Assembly: GCA_017354895.1 (NCBI GenBank)
Contig: CP071493.1
Span: 6,820,001 to 6,884,000 of the forward strand
Length of the DNA: 64,000 bases
Direction of reading: 5' to 3'
Origin: Podospora comata
Taxonomy: Eukaryota > Ascomycota > Sordariomycetes > Sordariales > Podosporaceae
Below the pieces are notes generated by a model. The model was not told where the DNA came from and ran no database searches. It worked only from the letters and a program-made list of their open reading frames with translations. This document shows positions 32,937 through 43,394 of the stretch, piece by piece (position 1 is the first letter of the stretch; each line of letters opens with the position of its first letter). A program made the position numbers and the translations under genes.

Positions 32937-35052
32937 ATGGCATCCGGGGAGGGAGCGCCGAGGGCTCTCTCTCCTACCAGCACCATTAACGATGACAGCT
33001 TTCCCCAGTTTCCGGGTCGATCTGAGATGGCTGGTCCCCCGAGTATAATTTCCTCGCGGATGACCGATATCATGACGGATGACGGCGGAGACACGGAAGC
33101 GCACCGCGCGGCAGGCGGCAAGAGGAGGAGCGCTTTCTATTCGGATCTCAGTTCTCGTCCAGGAACGGCGAGGACAGGAGCATCTGGGAGACCTCCATGG
33201 AGCTCAGGGACGCCTTTACGTCAGGGGCTGGCGGGAAAGCGTGGGAGCGGGACTGGAAGCATCAGCAGCGCGACACAGGCAGTTCGACCACCCAGTTCAG
33301 CAACCAGAAGCCATGTTCCGTCGTTGACATCGCATGCCTTCTTTCGCCCGATGAGTTCGCAGAAGTTACAGGCGCAAAGAGGATTCGCGAGACAGACGAC
33401 AGTGAACCGGCAATTTATGTCCCAAGAGGACCCCCACAACCCGGCGCGCGACAGCCTGAACTCGGCTCCAGGCGCCAAGGTAGTGAGACAGTCCGCTGAT
33501 GAAGGGGACATGCGGTTACCACCCTCAAGAGGAACGGAGTTTACCGAGCAGGATATGTACGAGAGGAGGACGGCCAACACGAGTCCGACAGGCCACCATG
33601 CGACTTCGAGCTTTTCGGATAGCATCCGGCCGTTGCAGAGGAAGCCTGGTGATGCTAGAAACCTTACCCTCGACATGAGCAAAACCTACAACAAAGCTGG
33701 CGTATCTATCCCGACTCCTGTGCGAACACCTCGATCTCTGCGATCCAACTTTCTTATGCCGAGAAACGATTCTGGCCACAGCAACCGAGAAATGCAGGGC
33801 GGCGAGAAGCTGGACTCGGTAGCTTCGTCACCCCAACTCCCACCCGCGAGCAGGGACGACAAGCACCCGTCGGAGGAGAAGACCAAGAAGGTGGGCCGCA
33901 ACTATCAGTATTTCCAGGGCAACACAATCTTCTTTTTTGGAGGCAGGTTACAAAATGCGAGAGATAGACCGGTCAACATTGCGACAGGGTCTTTGGTAGT
34001 CATTCCTGGCATCTTGTTTCTGATATTCTCGGCACCTTGGATATGGAACAATATTTCCCCAGCGATACCCATCACCTTCGCCTATCTTTACTACCTCTGC
34101 GTGTCTTCTTTTTGCCATGCATCGGCCACGGATCCCGGGGTAGGCCTATTTTTTGTATGATGTGAGCGAGCATGGACTAACAGTGATCCAGATCCTCCCA
34201 CGCAACCTACATCGATTCCCACCTTCAGAGAAAGATGACCCCTGGAGGCCAAGTCCGCCGTCGACCGAATGGGTGCTCATCAAGTCTGCCGAGAAGACAG
34301 CCGCTGCCATGGAGGTGCCCTGCAAATACTGCAAGACATGCCAGATGTGGCGTCCACCACGAGCCCACCATTGCCGTCTCTGCGACAACTGCGTCGAGAC
34401 CCAGGACCACCACTGTCTGTGGCTCAACAACTGTGTTGGCCGGCGCAACTACCGCTACTTCTTCACCTTCATCCTTACCGCCACCTTGCTGGGCGTGTAC
34501 CTGTCTGGTGCATCGCTTGCACAGATTCTGGTCTACCAGCACAAGCAGAAAATCAGCTTCAATGCGTCAATTTCTCACTTCCGCGTGCCCTTCGCCATGG
34601 TCATCTACGGGCTCATTGCCTTCCTGTACCCAGCCGCTTTGACGGGGTACCATGTGTTCCTAATGGCTAGGGGTGAGACGACCCGTGAATACCTCAACTC
34701 TTCCAAGTTCATCAAGGCGGAACGCTTCAGAGCCTTCACCCAAGGAAGCTGGTTCAGGAACTGGTTTGTGGTGCTCTGCAGGCCGAGGCCGCCAACGTAC
34801 TATCAGTTCAAGCAATTGTGGTACGAGGGTGATCAGAGGCTCGCATCGACGAAGAGGATAAAGAAAGCTCGCAAGGCTGTTCCCGCTAACCCAGGGGCCG
34901 GCGTCGACTCGAAAGAGGGAATGGAGATGCAAGATGTTAAGAACTCACCACATCTTCAACAACAACAACAGCAAGGCTTTCAAGGGCCGAGACAACTGAG
35001 GTCTCAACACGACCTCGAGAGCGGACTCGCACAGCAACCACCAACAAACTAA
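32937..35052 (+). CDS. ERF2: DHHC palmitoyltransferase ERF2
   Basis: ERF2, with its partner ERF4/SHR5, attaches palmitate to Ras and other proteins at the ER/Golgi. Exon 1 is 32937-34139, a 52-bp intron covers 34140-34191, and exon 2 is 34192-35052, giving 687 residues. A disordered Ser/Arg-rich N-terminus of about 325 residues is followed by two membrane helices (GSLVVIPGILFLIFSAPWIW and ITFAYLYYLCVSSF). The intron falls right after ATDPG. The zinc-binding cysteine-rich domain has CKYCKTCQMWRPPRAHHC and CDNCVETQDHHCLWLNNC, with the catalytic DHHC, then two more helices. The family TTxE motif is GETTREYL. A Gln run near residue 655 ends in a Gln-rich tail. Exon 1 starts at an ATG preceded by GAAACC. 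Confidence 0.93.
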
Positions 35053-36009
35053 ACACCAAACACCACACACCACACCATCGACTCGGATGGTACCATTGTG
35101 CTACTACTGTACACACAATCTTTTGACTATTTCCGTTTTTACGCCTCATTACCAGACTTATTCCCCGACTGTACTTGTCTTGTTCGTTTCTTCATTGACA
35201 TGTTTTACACACCTTTTTTTGACGCTCATGTCCCACGCTGTTACTGCAAAGTTCTTACGAGTTTTTCCTTTTTTATCCCCAACGAGATGTTCATTCATAC
35301 ATACAAACCGGCGGCGTTTCACACATTTTTCTTGTAAGATTTGGTGGGGCTCGGTGTTTTATTTTACGGACTTTTGATGACCCATCATTCAAGAGTTGGG
35401 AGACATTGTACAGTTGGCTGTACATATACACCACACACACACGCACCACGCAGCACAAAGTCTTTGTTTTTTCCCCCTTACATAATGTATTTTCTTGATC
35501 TTTTTGAGAGGAGGATTGGGTTGCTTGGATTTGTTGTTTTTTGGGGGGGGGAAGGGGGTTAGTTAGACTCTTGGAGAGGAAGGGGGAAAAAGCATGTTTT
35601 TGCTTGTGCTTCCGGGTTTGGAAGGGGTGGAAGGGGGGAAGGGGGATGGAGTATGGTGATATATTATTTATACCCATTGACTTGATGTCAGTTCGGAGTA
35701 AAAAGACAGGTTGACTTGTATGTTTAACTTTTATGTGTTGGCCGCTTGATGTGATTAAACCTACAGGTGCTGCCTTCTTGTTCCAATTGCACTACATTAC
35801 TTTACCTAGCTTTTATGTTACAGCAGTGAAAGTAGGGGTTTGAGCGTCATTGTCAACCTTGAATGTTCAACCTCCCAACCCACCACACGTGACCCACATT
35901 CTTTTTGACCCTCAACTCTTCAACCTTCTTTCACACCTCGAACTCACATCAGCACTCCTCTCCAATTTTTTCACTTTCACTCTCCCTCTTCCTTGTTTGC
36001 GGAATCAAA
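35053..36009. other. Intergenic region ERF2 / TYW3
   Basis: The ERF2 3' flank is unusually T-rich (35090-35340), followed by the TYW3 promoter and its C/T-rich leader (35860-36009). The leader contains an earlier ATG at 35905 in the TYW3 frame, which would add 35 residues. No other gene is seen. Confidence 0.45.
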
Positions 36010-37033
36010 ATGTCAAAACCACCCAAACCCCTCCCTCCCCCCTCCCAAAGTTTCACCAACCGCAAAACCAAAATCTTGTCTGCCCTCTCCGTCCCAGACG
36101 CAGAATACACCGACCTCTCGCCCAAAGGATCCGTCGATGTCGGAATCCGCGACCTCATCGACGAAATCAACGCCCGGGAAGGGCTCGTGACAACAAGCAG
36201 TTGTGCGGGCAGAGTCAGCGTTTACCTCGAAGGCCGCTCTCCTGGTACCTCTCCACAAGATGAGCGGGAGGAAGCAGCAACAGCGGGAGGGGTGAGGAGT
36301 TCGAGTGCTGGGGGGAAGGGAGGCGGGGAGTGGCTGTTTGTCAGCCATGATCCCATCTCTTCGTTGCCGCCTGGACAGCTGGAGCGGGGGTATGAATCGT
36401 TGTTTGGGTTGGTGTCGTTGCCGGGTCAGGAAGGGGGAGAGGGTGACGAGAAGGGGAGAATGGTGCACTTCAAGTTTGAGCCCATGGTAGTCTCACCCCC
36501 AGTTTTTTTTCCATGATGAAAGGGACTAACAAGATTAGATTTTACATGTATTAACGGCATCACACTCCCACGCCCAAAAGGTCATCCAGGCGGGCATGGA
36601 GGCTGGCTTTCGAGAGACGGGCGCCGTGAGCTTACTTTCACGACAGGACAACGACCACAACCCTGTTGTTGCTGTCAGGTCGATGGGGTTGAGTTTTGAG
36701 AGCTTGATCGGGGTGGAAGGTCCGGATGGGGTGAGGAGGGCGGTGGTTGGGAGGGGGTACTTGGACCGGGTGGTGAGAAATAGTGAGAAGTTGTTCAAGG
36801 AGAATGAGAGGCGGATTGGGAGGTTTAGGGAGGCACTGAAGGGGTGGTTTGAGGAGGGATCTAAAAAGAAGGATGGATGGGAGGATGCAGACGCAAGGAG
36901 GGAGAGGAAACGGTCGGAGGGGCTGAGGAGAAAACAGGAACTTGAGAAGGGGAAGCAGGAGACGACTGAAAAGGAGCAGCAAAGTGAGGAGGGTGGTATA
37001 GGAATCATACTTGAGCCTCCTGAGGTTCTGTAA
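36010..37033 (+). CDS. TYW3: tRNA wybutosine-synthesizing protein 3 (TYW3)
   Basis: TYW3 is the SAM-dependent N4-methyltransferase of the wybutosine pathway that modifies G37 of tRNA-Phe in the cytosol. Exon 1 is 36010-36486, a 52-bp intron covers 36487-36538 (GTAGTC donor, TTAG acceptor), and exon 2 is 36539-37033, giving 323 residues. Conserved family blocks are FTNRKTKILSALSVPDAEYT, DLSPKGSVDVGIRDLIDEIN and GLVTTSSCAGRVSVYLEG. Later blocks are GGGEWLFVSHDP, MVHFKFEPM joined to ILHVLTASHSHAQKVIQAGM, and FRETGAVSL. The second half continues VAVRSMGLSFESLIG and YLDRVVRNSEKLFKENERRI. The C-terminus is a Lys/Glu-rich helical tail. The start was chosen for its CAAAATGTC context and conserved length. 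It converges with MIC19, 300 bp away. Confidence 0.92.
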
Positions 37034-37338
37034 AATAAACAAGCTAAAGTTGAAACATTTCATCATTTTTGGGGTTGGTGAAATGCAATTTGAACGCCTG
37101 CTTGCCTTGCTTTCCAGTCCATTGTCTATAGCTGCTCACTTTTAAGCCTCGACTGAGTGATATCTCCCACCAGCCCTCGGCACCATTCGATATGATACAA
37201 GTTTGACACCCCTTGGTAAGTGCTCTCAAAGCCAACTCTGGGTGGTTCGTCATCTTCACCTCGTTTTAATCCCTCTATGAACACCGCTCTCGGCCCCTCG
37301 CCTTCGTTTCCCTCCGACCACCAACTTCGTTACCACCC
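37034..37338. other. Convergent 3' intergenic region TYW3 / MIC19
   Basis: This stretch of about 300 bp lies between two converging genes. A short frame at 37044-37259 (minus) has no motif. Nothing else is seen. Confidence 0.5.
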
Positions 37339-37998
37339 CTAACTAACAACCTTCTCAACCCACCCCTTCTCCACCCTCCTCACCTCCTCCTTAAAAGCCT
37401 CCACCTCCCTCCAGCAGTCCAACGGCCGCCTGTCATTCTCCCTCAAGCACCTCACCACCCCAGACCGAGCATTCTCCAGGCTCTCCGGCAGCTGGGACCG
37501 GATCCTCTTGCGCTCCTCAAGCTTCTTCTGGAGAGCTTGCACTTCCTTGGAGACAGTATACGAAGTCTTGGAGTTGTCGTCGGCGGTCTTGTCGTCAGTC
37601 GACTCGGCAAGCTTGGCCTGGGCGGCGCGGAGGGCTTCAGATTCTTGGTCACGGAGACGCTTGAGCTCGGCGGCGACGCGGGCTTGGATCTCGAGCTCGA
37701 TAGCCTGGAGGCGGGAGGCGTCGGTCTGTGGGGAAGAGAATTAGCTTCGAGGGAGCTAGGAGATATGGTGGGGTGGTGGTGGTGGTGGTGGTGGTGGTGG
37801 TGGTGGCTTACCTCGGGGGAGGACTGGAGGTGCTGGACGAGCTCGGCGGAGAGGCCTGCTGAGCCGGGGCTGTTTGTAGAAAATAACGTCAGTTAACTGG
37901 ACTGCTGCTGAGAGCTTTGTGAGCCGGGAAAGTAAATAGACATACGCCTTCCAGGTCTGGGGAGCGGTAGCCGCTGGCTTGGACGAGCTCGAGCCCAT
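37339..37998 (-). CDS. MIC19: MICOS complex subunit MIC19
   Basis: Mic19 is a peripheral subunit of the MICOS complex at crista junctions, binding Mic60 on the inner membrane. Exons (minus) are 37998-37946, 37869-37812 and 37725-37339. Introns are 76 and 86 bp, and the product has 165 residues. The N-terminus MGSSSSKP is a perfect N-myristoylation-type start, usual for the family. The second exon reads PGSAGLSAELVQHLQSSPE and the third TDASRLQAIELEIQARVAAE, a coiled-coil region. The C-terminal CHCH-like half carries CLRENDRRPLDC, a C-x10-C pair as in yeast Mic19, in place of the two C-x9-C pairs of animal CHCHD3. Intron 2 contains a (GGT)n tract right beside its donor. It converges with TYW3. 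Confidence 0.9.
37767..37806. repeat. (GGT)n microsatellite in MIC19 intron 2
   Basis: A run of about 13 GGT triplets (ACC on the coding strand) fills nearly half of the 86-bp intron and ends 5 bp from the MIC19 splice donor. Its length probably varies between strains. Confidence 0.85.
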
Positions 37999-40900
37999 TG
38001 TGAGGGATTGTCTGGTTGTACGGGGCGGCGCACAGATTAGGAGGGCGATTTGGGGGGAGATACTATCGAGTATCAAGGGGTCCCTCGAGGGTTTTTGGCG
38101 AGCTCGTCGTCGTCGGCGCAATTCAGTTTCACTCGCGATGCTGTTCCCGGGTTGGGCTTGGCATCTCAATTCCGGCTTTACTTTCTGGCGGGAATTTCCG
38201 GCCAATGCGATGACGGGATTACGGTGTTTGGGGCACGGTGTTGGCACGGTGGGGTGTAAGCTAGAGGTGGGTGGGATGACGCTTGGGCCTTATCAACTTC
38301 ATCTCAGCACCTAATGGTTTTACGGAGTATAGTGATCAGATCCCATCTCGCGCTCTGCGATTCATTCCTATTCTCTTGGTTTAATAAAAGGTGGCGCTTT
38401 CTTAAACTGGACAGCACTGCCGACTCAGCAGGATCTCCGTATATGTCTTCCTGGCTCTCACAATCTGATGTCATGGCATTGACACTCTAGTTCTTCAAGT
38501 TCATCCCGGCTGCCTGGTTAAGCTCGTAAACCGATCCGCAGATGGCAAGCATGGATAGTCTCATGTCATAGCAGAAGCACAGATCTCTACGCGTATCACC
38601 AGTGTATCGAGTCCAAGATTGAGACTCCCATCACTCTTTGTCGGCCATGTTGGCAAACTCACAGCTTAACCAAGGCCTAAGCTAAAGATATCATTTTTGA
38701 TCAGCCTCGATGTCTGAAAGCAACCTGACTACCTTCCACGGCCTTCCCGGGATATCGGATACGGTGAACAGATCTGGGCTCGGCTTCGACAACGGCCTGT
38801 TAGATGATCTTCCAAGCATGGAAACATAGCCTCCGAGCCGATATGGTAAGATTCGTCGAGGATGGGTAAAAGAGTCCACCACCTCGCCACCACAGTATCT
38901 CACAGGGTGTAACGAAACAGAACACGAACAGACAGCGGTTACGCAGTCATTTCCGGAAGCCGTGGGCCACAGCTCCTTGGAACAGTAAATACAGCCCTCG
39001 GCTTGATACTCGTACAACAGCCACCATTGATCGAAGCGAGCGCCGAGGGCTCGCGTGCAAATGTTAGCTTGATCGAAACATGGATTGCGTCGTGTGCGTG
39101 CTGTGCCGTGTGTGTTTTGGCCTCCGTATCCAAAATCGTGCCGGCGCGCGGGCTCTCGGAAGTTGGACGAGGCAGAGTTTAACTTGCCCTCCTTCGGCAG
39201 CTTCCGCCACATACATGCCCAAACGTGCAAGAGTGTTCCGTTCCCAGGAAGGGATACATTCCAGTTAGGTTGATGGTGCCTGGGAGCGATTAAAAACGCA
39301 CAAGGTTGAAAAATGGCGCCCCCAGCCACATCACATCACCACAGGCCTCACTACTGCCCACCACCAAACTCTGTCATCCCGACTCTTTGACGAGTTCCAA
39401 GTCCTTGGTTTATGGCAAATGGGAACACCCGGGTACCTGCCTTAAGCCTGCAGGCCAGTTTGTCGCTCTCTCAAGCCAGTGCCAGTGGCACAGGGATGCA
39501 GAAGTAGGGAGGCCTGTGGGACGGACCGGCGATCCTCCAGTTGCGCGCTGAGTGATGGGATGACAGTATGCTGCTGTAAGCACGGTGAACATCCGCGATG
39601 GTGAGAGTCGAGCCGGAGAATATTTATCGCTTGGAGACCGGGCCGTAAGAGACTCGACAAGAGATCTTGGACGTCTCATATTTACAGAACTTCCGTCCTT
39701 TACCTTCCCAGCCGTCTTCTCGATGACTTGGCGACGGTAATACTTGGTACCTCAGGGCTGTCTTCTTGGCGGGGCGGACTGTCGGGCAGGGGTTTGAGAA
39801 ACGCCCTGGAAAACATTGGACCAATCAGAAGCCCCCAATGGCTCAGCTACCTCAACTTCTGAATCCCGTTGCTGCTGCCCCGCGCCCTATGAAATCGCTC
39901 TGAGCAAGACACCGACGACATGGTCGTCATGTCTTGGCTTTCCACCCTGCCCCTGGACAACACCAACCATTACCACCGCCAGCCCATGGATATGACCGCT
40001 CAAGACCGCTCGGTCTGGATGCAGGCCCTCCGCCTGGTCTTGATAGGGTGCGAGTGGCAAGGAACTCCGGGGACCCCACGCTCGTTGGGAGTGTTGGGAA
40101 CCCATCCCGGAGGCCCGGTTGGATGACGGCAGTTTGCCCAAAGTTCTGTCAGCCAGAATGGGCTGGTCGCGCCGCAAAAACACATGTTCCCTTTTGGCCC
40201 TTCGCTTCTGCGGCTCACTCAGGGGGCAAGATGTGGGATGGCAGGCAGGTGGGCAGATGCCACATCACGTACCTGGATCCCGTACATATCTCGGATGGTG
40301 CCGTCAAGCGACTCCAGTGCGTGCTGCCACGATGGTTTCTCTTTTTTAGTTTCCTGCCTTTTGTTTTTTTAACCTTTGGAGAGTCTGTGTTGCCCTCCGA
40401 CTATCATCTCCTTATCCTCGGCCCATTTTCTCATCCCTTCTATTGGGACCATCTTGGTTTGCCTTCTAGCCCGGTGCTTCAGTCACTCGGTACACGGACC
40501 AGGGTCGGACTGTGTCTGGCTGTCTGTGTTATTGTGTGAGGGACGACTTGAGAGAGAAAAGGGCGGCATTTCGCAATTCGAACCGAACGATATCTGTCTC
40601 TTCTCACCTTGCCCACTTCCCTTCGTTTGAGCGATCCTCCCCACGGATTTTGGGATTCATCCTTCGACATATATATCCCTGGGAGCTCTCGCGCACACTC
40701 TTGACGCGAGTTCCACGGTTATAACCTCTCTTTGTTTCTTGTATGCCCTCTCTGGTCCACTTGGTCAGGCCAACAAAAGCACATTCACTTGGAATCCCGT
40801 GGGCAATCTCTATTGTCTGTCTTTTGGAGCCAACAACAATTGACTTTTCTCGACAACAGTACGGCAGTCGGCACACGACCTGGTCATCCACCCGGCTTGT

Positions 40901-41471
40901 TTACATTGTCTCCGCCCACAGCAGGCACCACGAAAATTATTACCTATTACCCCAGGTTACGAACCAGACCGGCGATTTTCTAGCCTCGTTTCTAGAGACC
41001 GTTGCGATTGCGCTGGGCCAATTTAGTGACATCTCCAGATCTGTGCCGGCGTTTCGGCGCCAAGTCCAGGACGGCCTCGACGACGGTCTCAATTTCGACC
41101 TGACGATCCTGGTCAAAGCTTCCTTTATCAACACAGGGTCACCAATCCTTTCTGGAGGTTGCCTGTCCACCTGGGGGTTCTTCCTTGTTGTGGCCCTCAA
41201 GAGCACGCGAGGGCAGGGGACCTGCTCCTCTTGTCCTATTGTCCCTCCCTCTCCATTGTTGGCCACACAATAGCAATGTATGTGGCCTAACGTCCAATCT
41301 TGACGCGGATTCACCCACTGCGGTTCAGTGACAACAAACCGCTGTGAAAAGACTGGGAAAAGAAGCAAGTCACTGGGCGCATTGAGCAATTCCATATCTG
41401 TTTGACGATCACGATCACTTCGACTTTTTCGACTTCGTTTCAATCTTCCATTCCACCACCCAACCATCAAG
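37999..41471. other. Long intergenic region of about 3.5 kb
   Basis: This stretch holds the MIC19 promoter and the upstream side of the second ferric reductase. Frames of 176-212 codons occur (38691-39329 minus, 39934-40539 plus, 40743-41273 plus, 40940-41527 minus), but none has a recognisable motif and they overlap each other. The last 500 bp before 41472 are C/T-rich and look like a long leader. Confidence 0.4.
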
Positions 41472-43394
41472 ATGCGTGGTCCCAGGATGGACCATCCTCG
41501 GCGCGGGATCGCTGATCCAGACCTCACTTTTCCCGAAGCACTACTTCAGCGACGAGACACAATACCAACAATCACCAATACCCAAGAAGTACCAATATCC
41601 AACCCTACCATCACCCCCTATAATACAGGTCTCAACGGCGTCAATCAGCCAAACAACATGCTCTTCACCGACATCCTATGGTGGACATTGGGCGGCTTGG
41701 GGGTAATGATACTGCTCATCAGGATAGGACAGTTGGTGTGGGCCAAGCTACGGCTGGTTTCGGCGATGAATACGAAGGGGAGGCAACAGCATTTCTGGAA
41801 GGTCAAGCAATGGAGTTGGATGCCCGGTCTGAAGAGGTCACTCATCTACGCCCCATTATGGAAGAAGAGGCACAACCGCGAGATCCAGCTCTCCAGCGCT
41901 GTCAACATGGGCACTCTCCCATCGAGACTCCAAGCAGCGGTCCTCCTCGTATACCTGGGTAGCAACCTCGCATACATGTTCGTCCTCGACTGGCAACAAG
42001 CAAACAAGTACGCCCTCTGTGCCGAAATTCGTGGCCGATCAGGAACCCTCTCCGTCGTCAACATGATCCCCCTGATCATCTTTGCCGGTCGCAACAACCC
42101 CCTTATTGGCCTTCTCAACATCAGCTTCGATACCTACAACCTCCTCCACCGATGGATGGGTCGCATGTCCGTCTTCGAGGTCCTCATCCACTTCATCGCC
42201 TGGGCTGTCGTCCAAGTAGCCGACGACGGCTGGGAGGGTGTCAAGCACAAGATCCTCTACGACCGTTTCATCAGCTCTGGAACTGTCGGCGTCGTCGCCA
42301 TGTTCGTCATCCTCGTCCTCTCCCTTTCGCCCGTCCGCCACGCCTTTTACGAGTCCTTTCTCAACACCCACATAATCCTCGCCCTCGTTGCCTTCATCTG
42401 CACCTGGATCCACTGTGTCTCCGCCACCGTCCACGGCGGTCTCCCCCAGATCCCCTGGGTCCTCGCCATCTTCATCCTCTGGGGCGCCGAGCGCTTCGCC
42501 CGCGTCATCCGCCTCGCCTATGCCAACCGGTCGTCCAGGGGTTATACCACCGCGACGGTCGAGCCCATGCCCGGCGAGGCCTGCCGAGTGACGATGCACC
42601 TCCCACGGCACATCCCCGTCAGACCCGGCCAGCACGCCTATCTGCGTTTCGCCGGTCTCAAACCCTGGGAAAACCACCCCTTTTCCATCGCCTGGTTCGA
42701 GCATACATACTCTCCTTCTTCCCTCCCCACCTACTCCTCTTCTTCATCCTCCTCAGAAAAACACCCCCCGGGAACAACCCCCACCTCCACCACCGTCAGC
42801 TTCATCATAGGCGCCCACACGGGCTTCACCCGCCAACTCTACAACACCGCCGGTGCCTCCCCCTTGGGAGCCCTCACCCTCCGAGCAGCCTTTGAAGGCC
42901 CCTATGCCGGCCACCACAGCTTCGACTCTTACGGGCACGTAGTCCTCTTTGCCGGCGCAACAGGAATCACCCACCAACTCTCCTACATCCGCCACCTGAT
43001 CAACGGCTGCAACGATCGCACCGCCTGCACCCGTCGGATCACCCTCGTCTGGATCGTGCGCGACCACGAGGTGTTGGAGTGGATCCACCCCTACATGGAG
43101 CAGATCCTGCGCCTCCCCAACAGGCAAGAGATCCTCCGGATCAAGATCTTTGTGACGAGGCCAAAGACAGCGATGGGGGTTAATGTCCTGAGCACGAGCG
43201 GGACGGTGCAAAAGTTGCCGGGCAGGCCGAACGTGGTCACGCTGCTGGCTAAGGAGCAGGATGAGCAGATGGGGGCGATGGTGGTTGGGGTTTGCGGTCC
43301 GGGGGGGTTGGGGGATGATGTTAGGGGTGCTGTTAGGGGGATGCAGGGGTTGGGGACAGTGGTCGATTTTGTGGAGGAGAGCTTTACTTGGTAG
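41472..43394 (+). CDS. FRE-type ferric reductase, second copy
   Basis: This is a flavocytochrome metalloreductase of the plasma membrane. A single exon encodes 640 residues. A short, possibly external N-terminus is followed by a first helix (DILWWTLGGLGVMILLI) and a cytosolic loop with a KRSLIYAPLWKKRHNREIQ basic patch. Haem His residues lie in YNLLHRWMGRMSVFEVLIHF and LNTHIILALVAFICTWIHC. The FAD motif is WENHPFSIAWFEH, a phosphate-contact region is IIGAHTGFTRQLYN, the NADPH motifs are FEGPYAG and VVLFAGATGITHQLSYI, and the C-terminal motif is GVCGPGGLGDDVR. A 20-residue Ser/Thr/Pro insert follows the FAD motif. It is much shorter than the reductase at 19060, and sequence differences in every motif suggest an old paralogue and not a recent copy. 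An in-frame Met at residue 6 is an alternative start. Confidence 0.9.
   Translation: MRGPRMDHPRRGIADPDLTFPEALLQRRDTIPTITNTQEVPISNPTITPYNTGLNGVNQPNNMLFTDILWWTLGGLGVMILLIRIGQLVWAKLRLVSAMNTKGRQQHFWKVKQWSWMPGLKRSLIYAPLWKKRHNREIQLSSAVNMGTLPSRLQAAVLLVYLGSNLAYMFVLDWQQANKYALCAEIRGRSGTLSVVNMIPLIIFAGRNNPLIGLLNISFDTYNLLHRWMGRMSVFEVLIHFIAWAVVQVADDGWEGVKHKILYDRFISSGTVGVVAMFVILVLSLSPVRHAFYESFLNTHIILALVAFICTWIHCVSATVHGGLPQIPWVLAIFILWGAERFARVIRLAYANRSSRGYTTATVEPMPGEACRVTMHLPRHIPVRPGQHAYLRFAGLKPWENHPFSIAWFEHTYSPSSLPTYSSSSSSSEKHPPGTTPTSTTVSFIIGAHTGFTRQLYNTAGASPLGALTLRAAFEGPYAGHHSFDSYGHVVLFAGATGITHQLSYIRHLINGCNDRTACTRRITLVWIVRDHEVLEWIHPYMEQILRLPNRQEILRIKIFVTRPKTAMGVNVLSTSGTVQKLPGRPNVVTLLAKEQDEQMGAMVVGVCGPGGLGDDVRGAVRGMQGLGTVVDFVEESFTW

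Noticed and set aside
38691-39329. 212-codon minus-strand frame upstream of the second ferric reductase
   Set aside because: No domain, no leader-like start context, cysteine and arginine scattered at random, and overlapping plus-strand frames.
39934-40539. 201-codon plus-strand frame
   Set aside because: Composition changes abruptly, no motif is seen, and it competes with several other frames. It may be part of a leader or non-coding RNA.
40743-41273. 176-codon plus-strand frame just before the second ferric reductase
   Set aside because: No family resemblance and an equally long antisense frame (40940-41527). Kept only as a possible leader frame.
42039-42704. Acidic Gly/Asp-rich minus-strand frame inside the second ferric reductase
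   Set aside because: It is a typical antisense reading of a GC-rich membrane protein gene.
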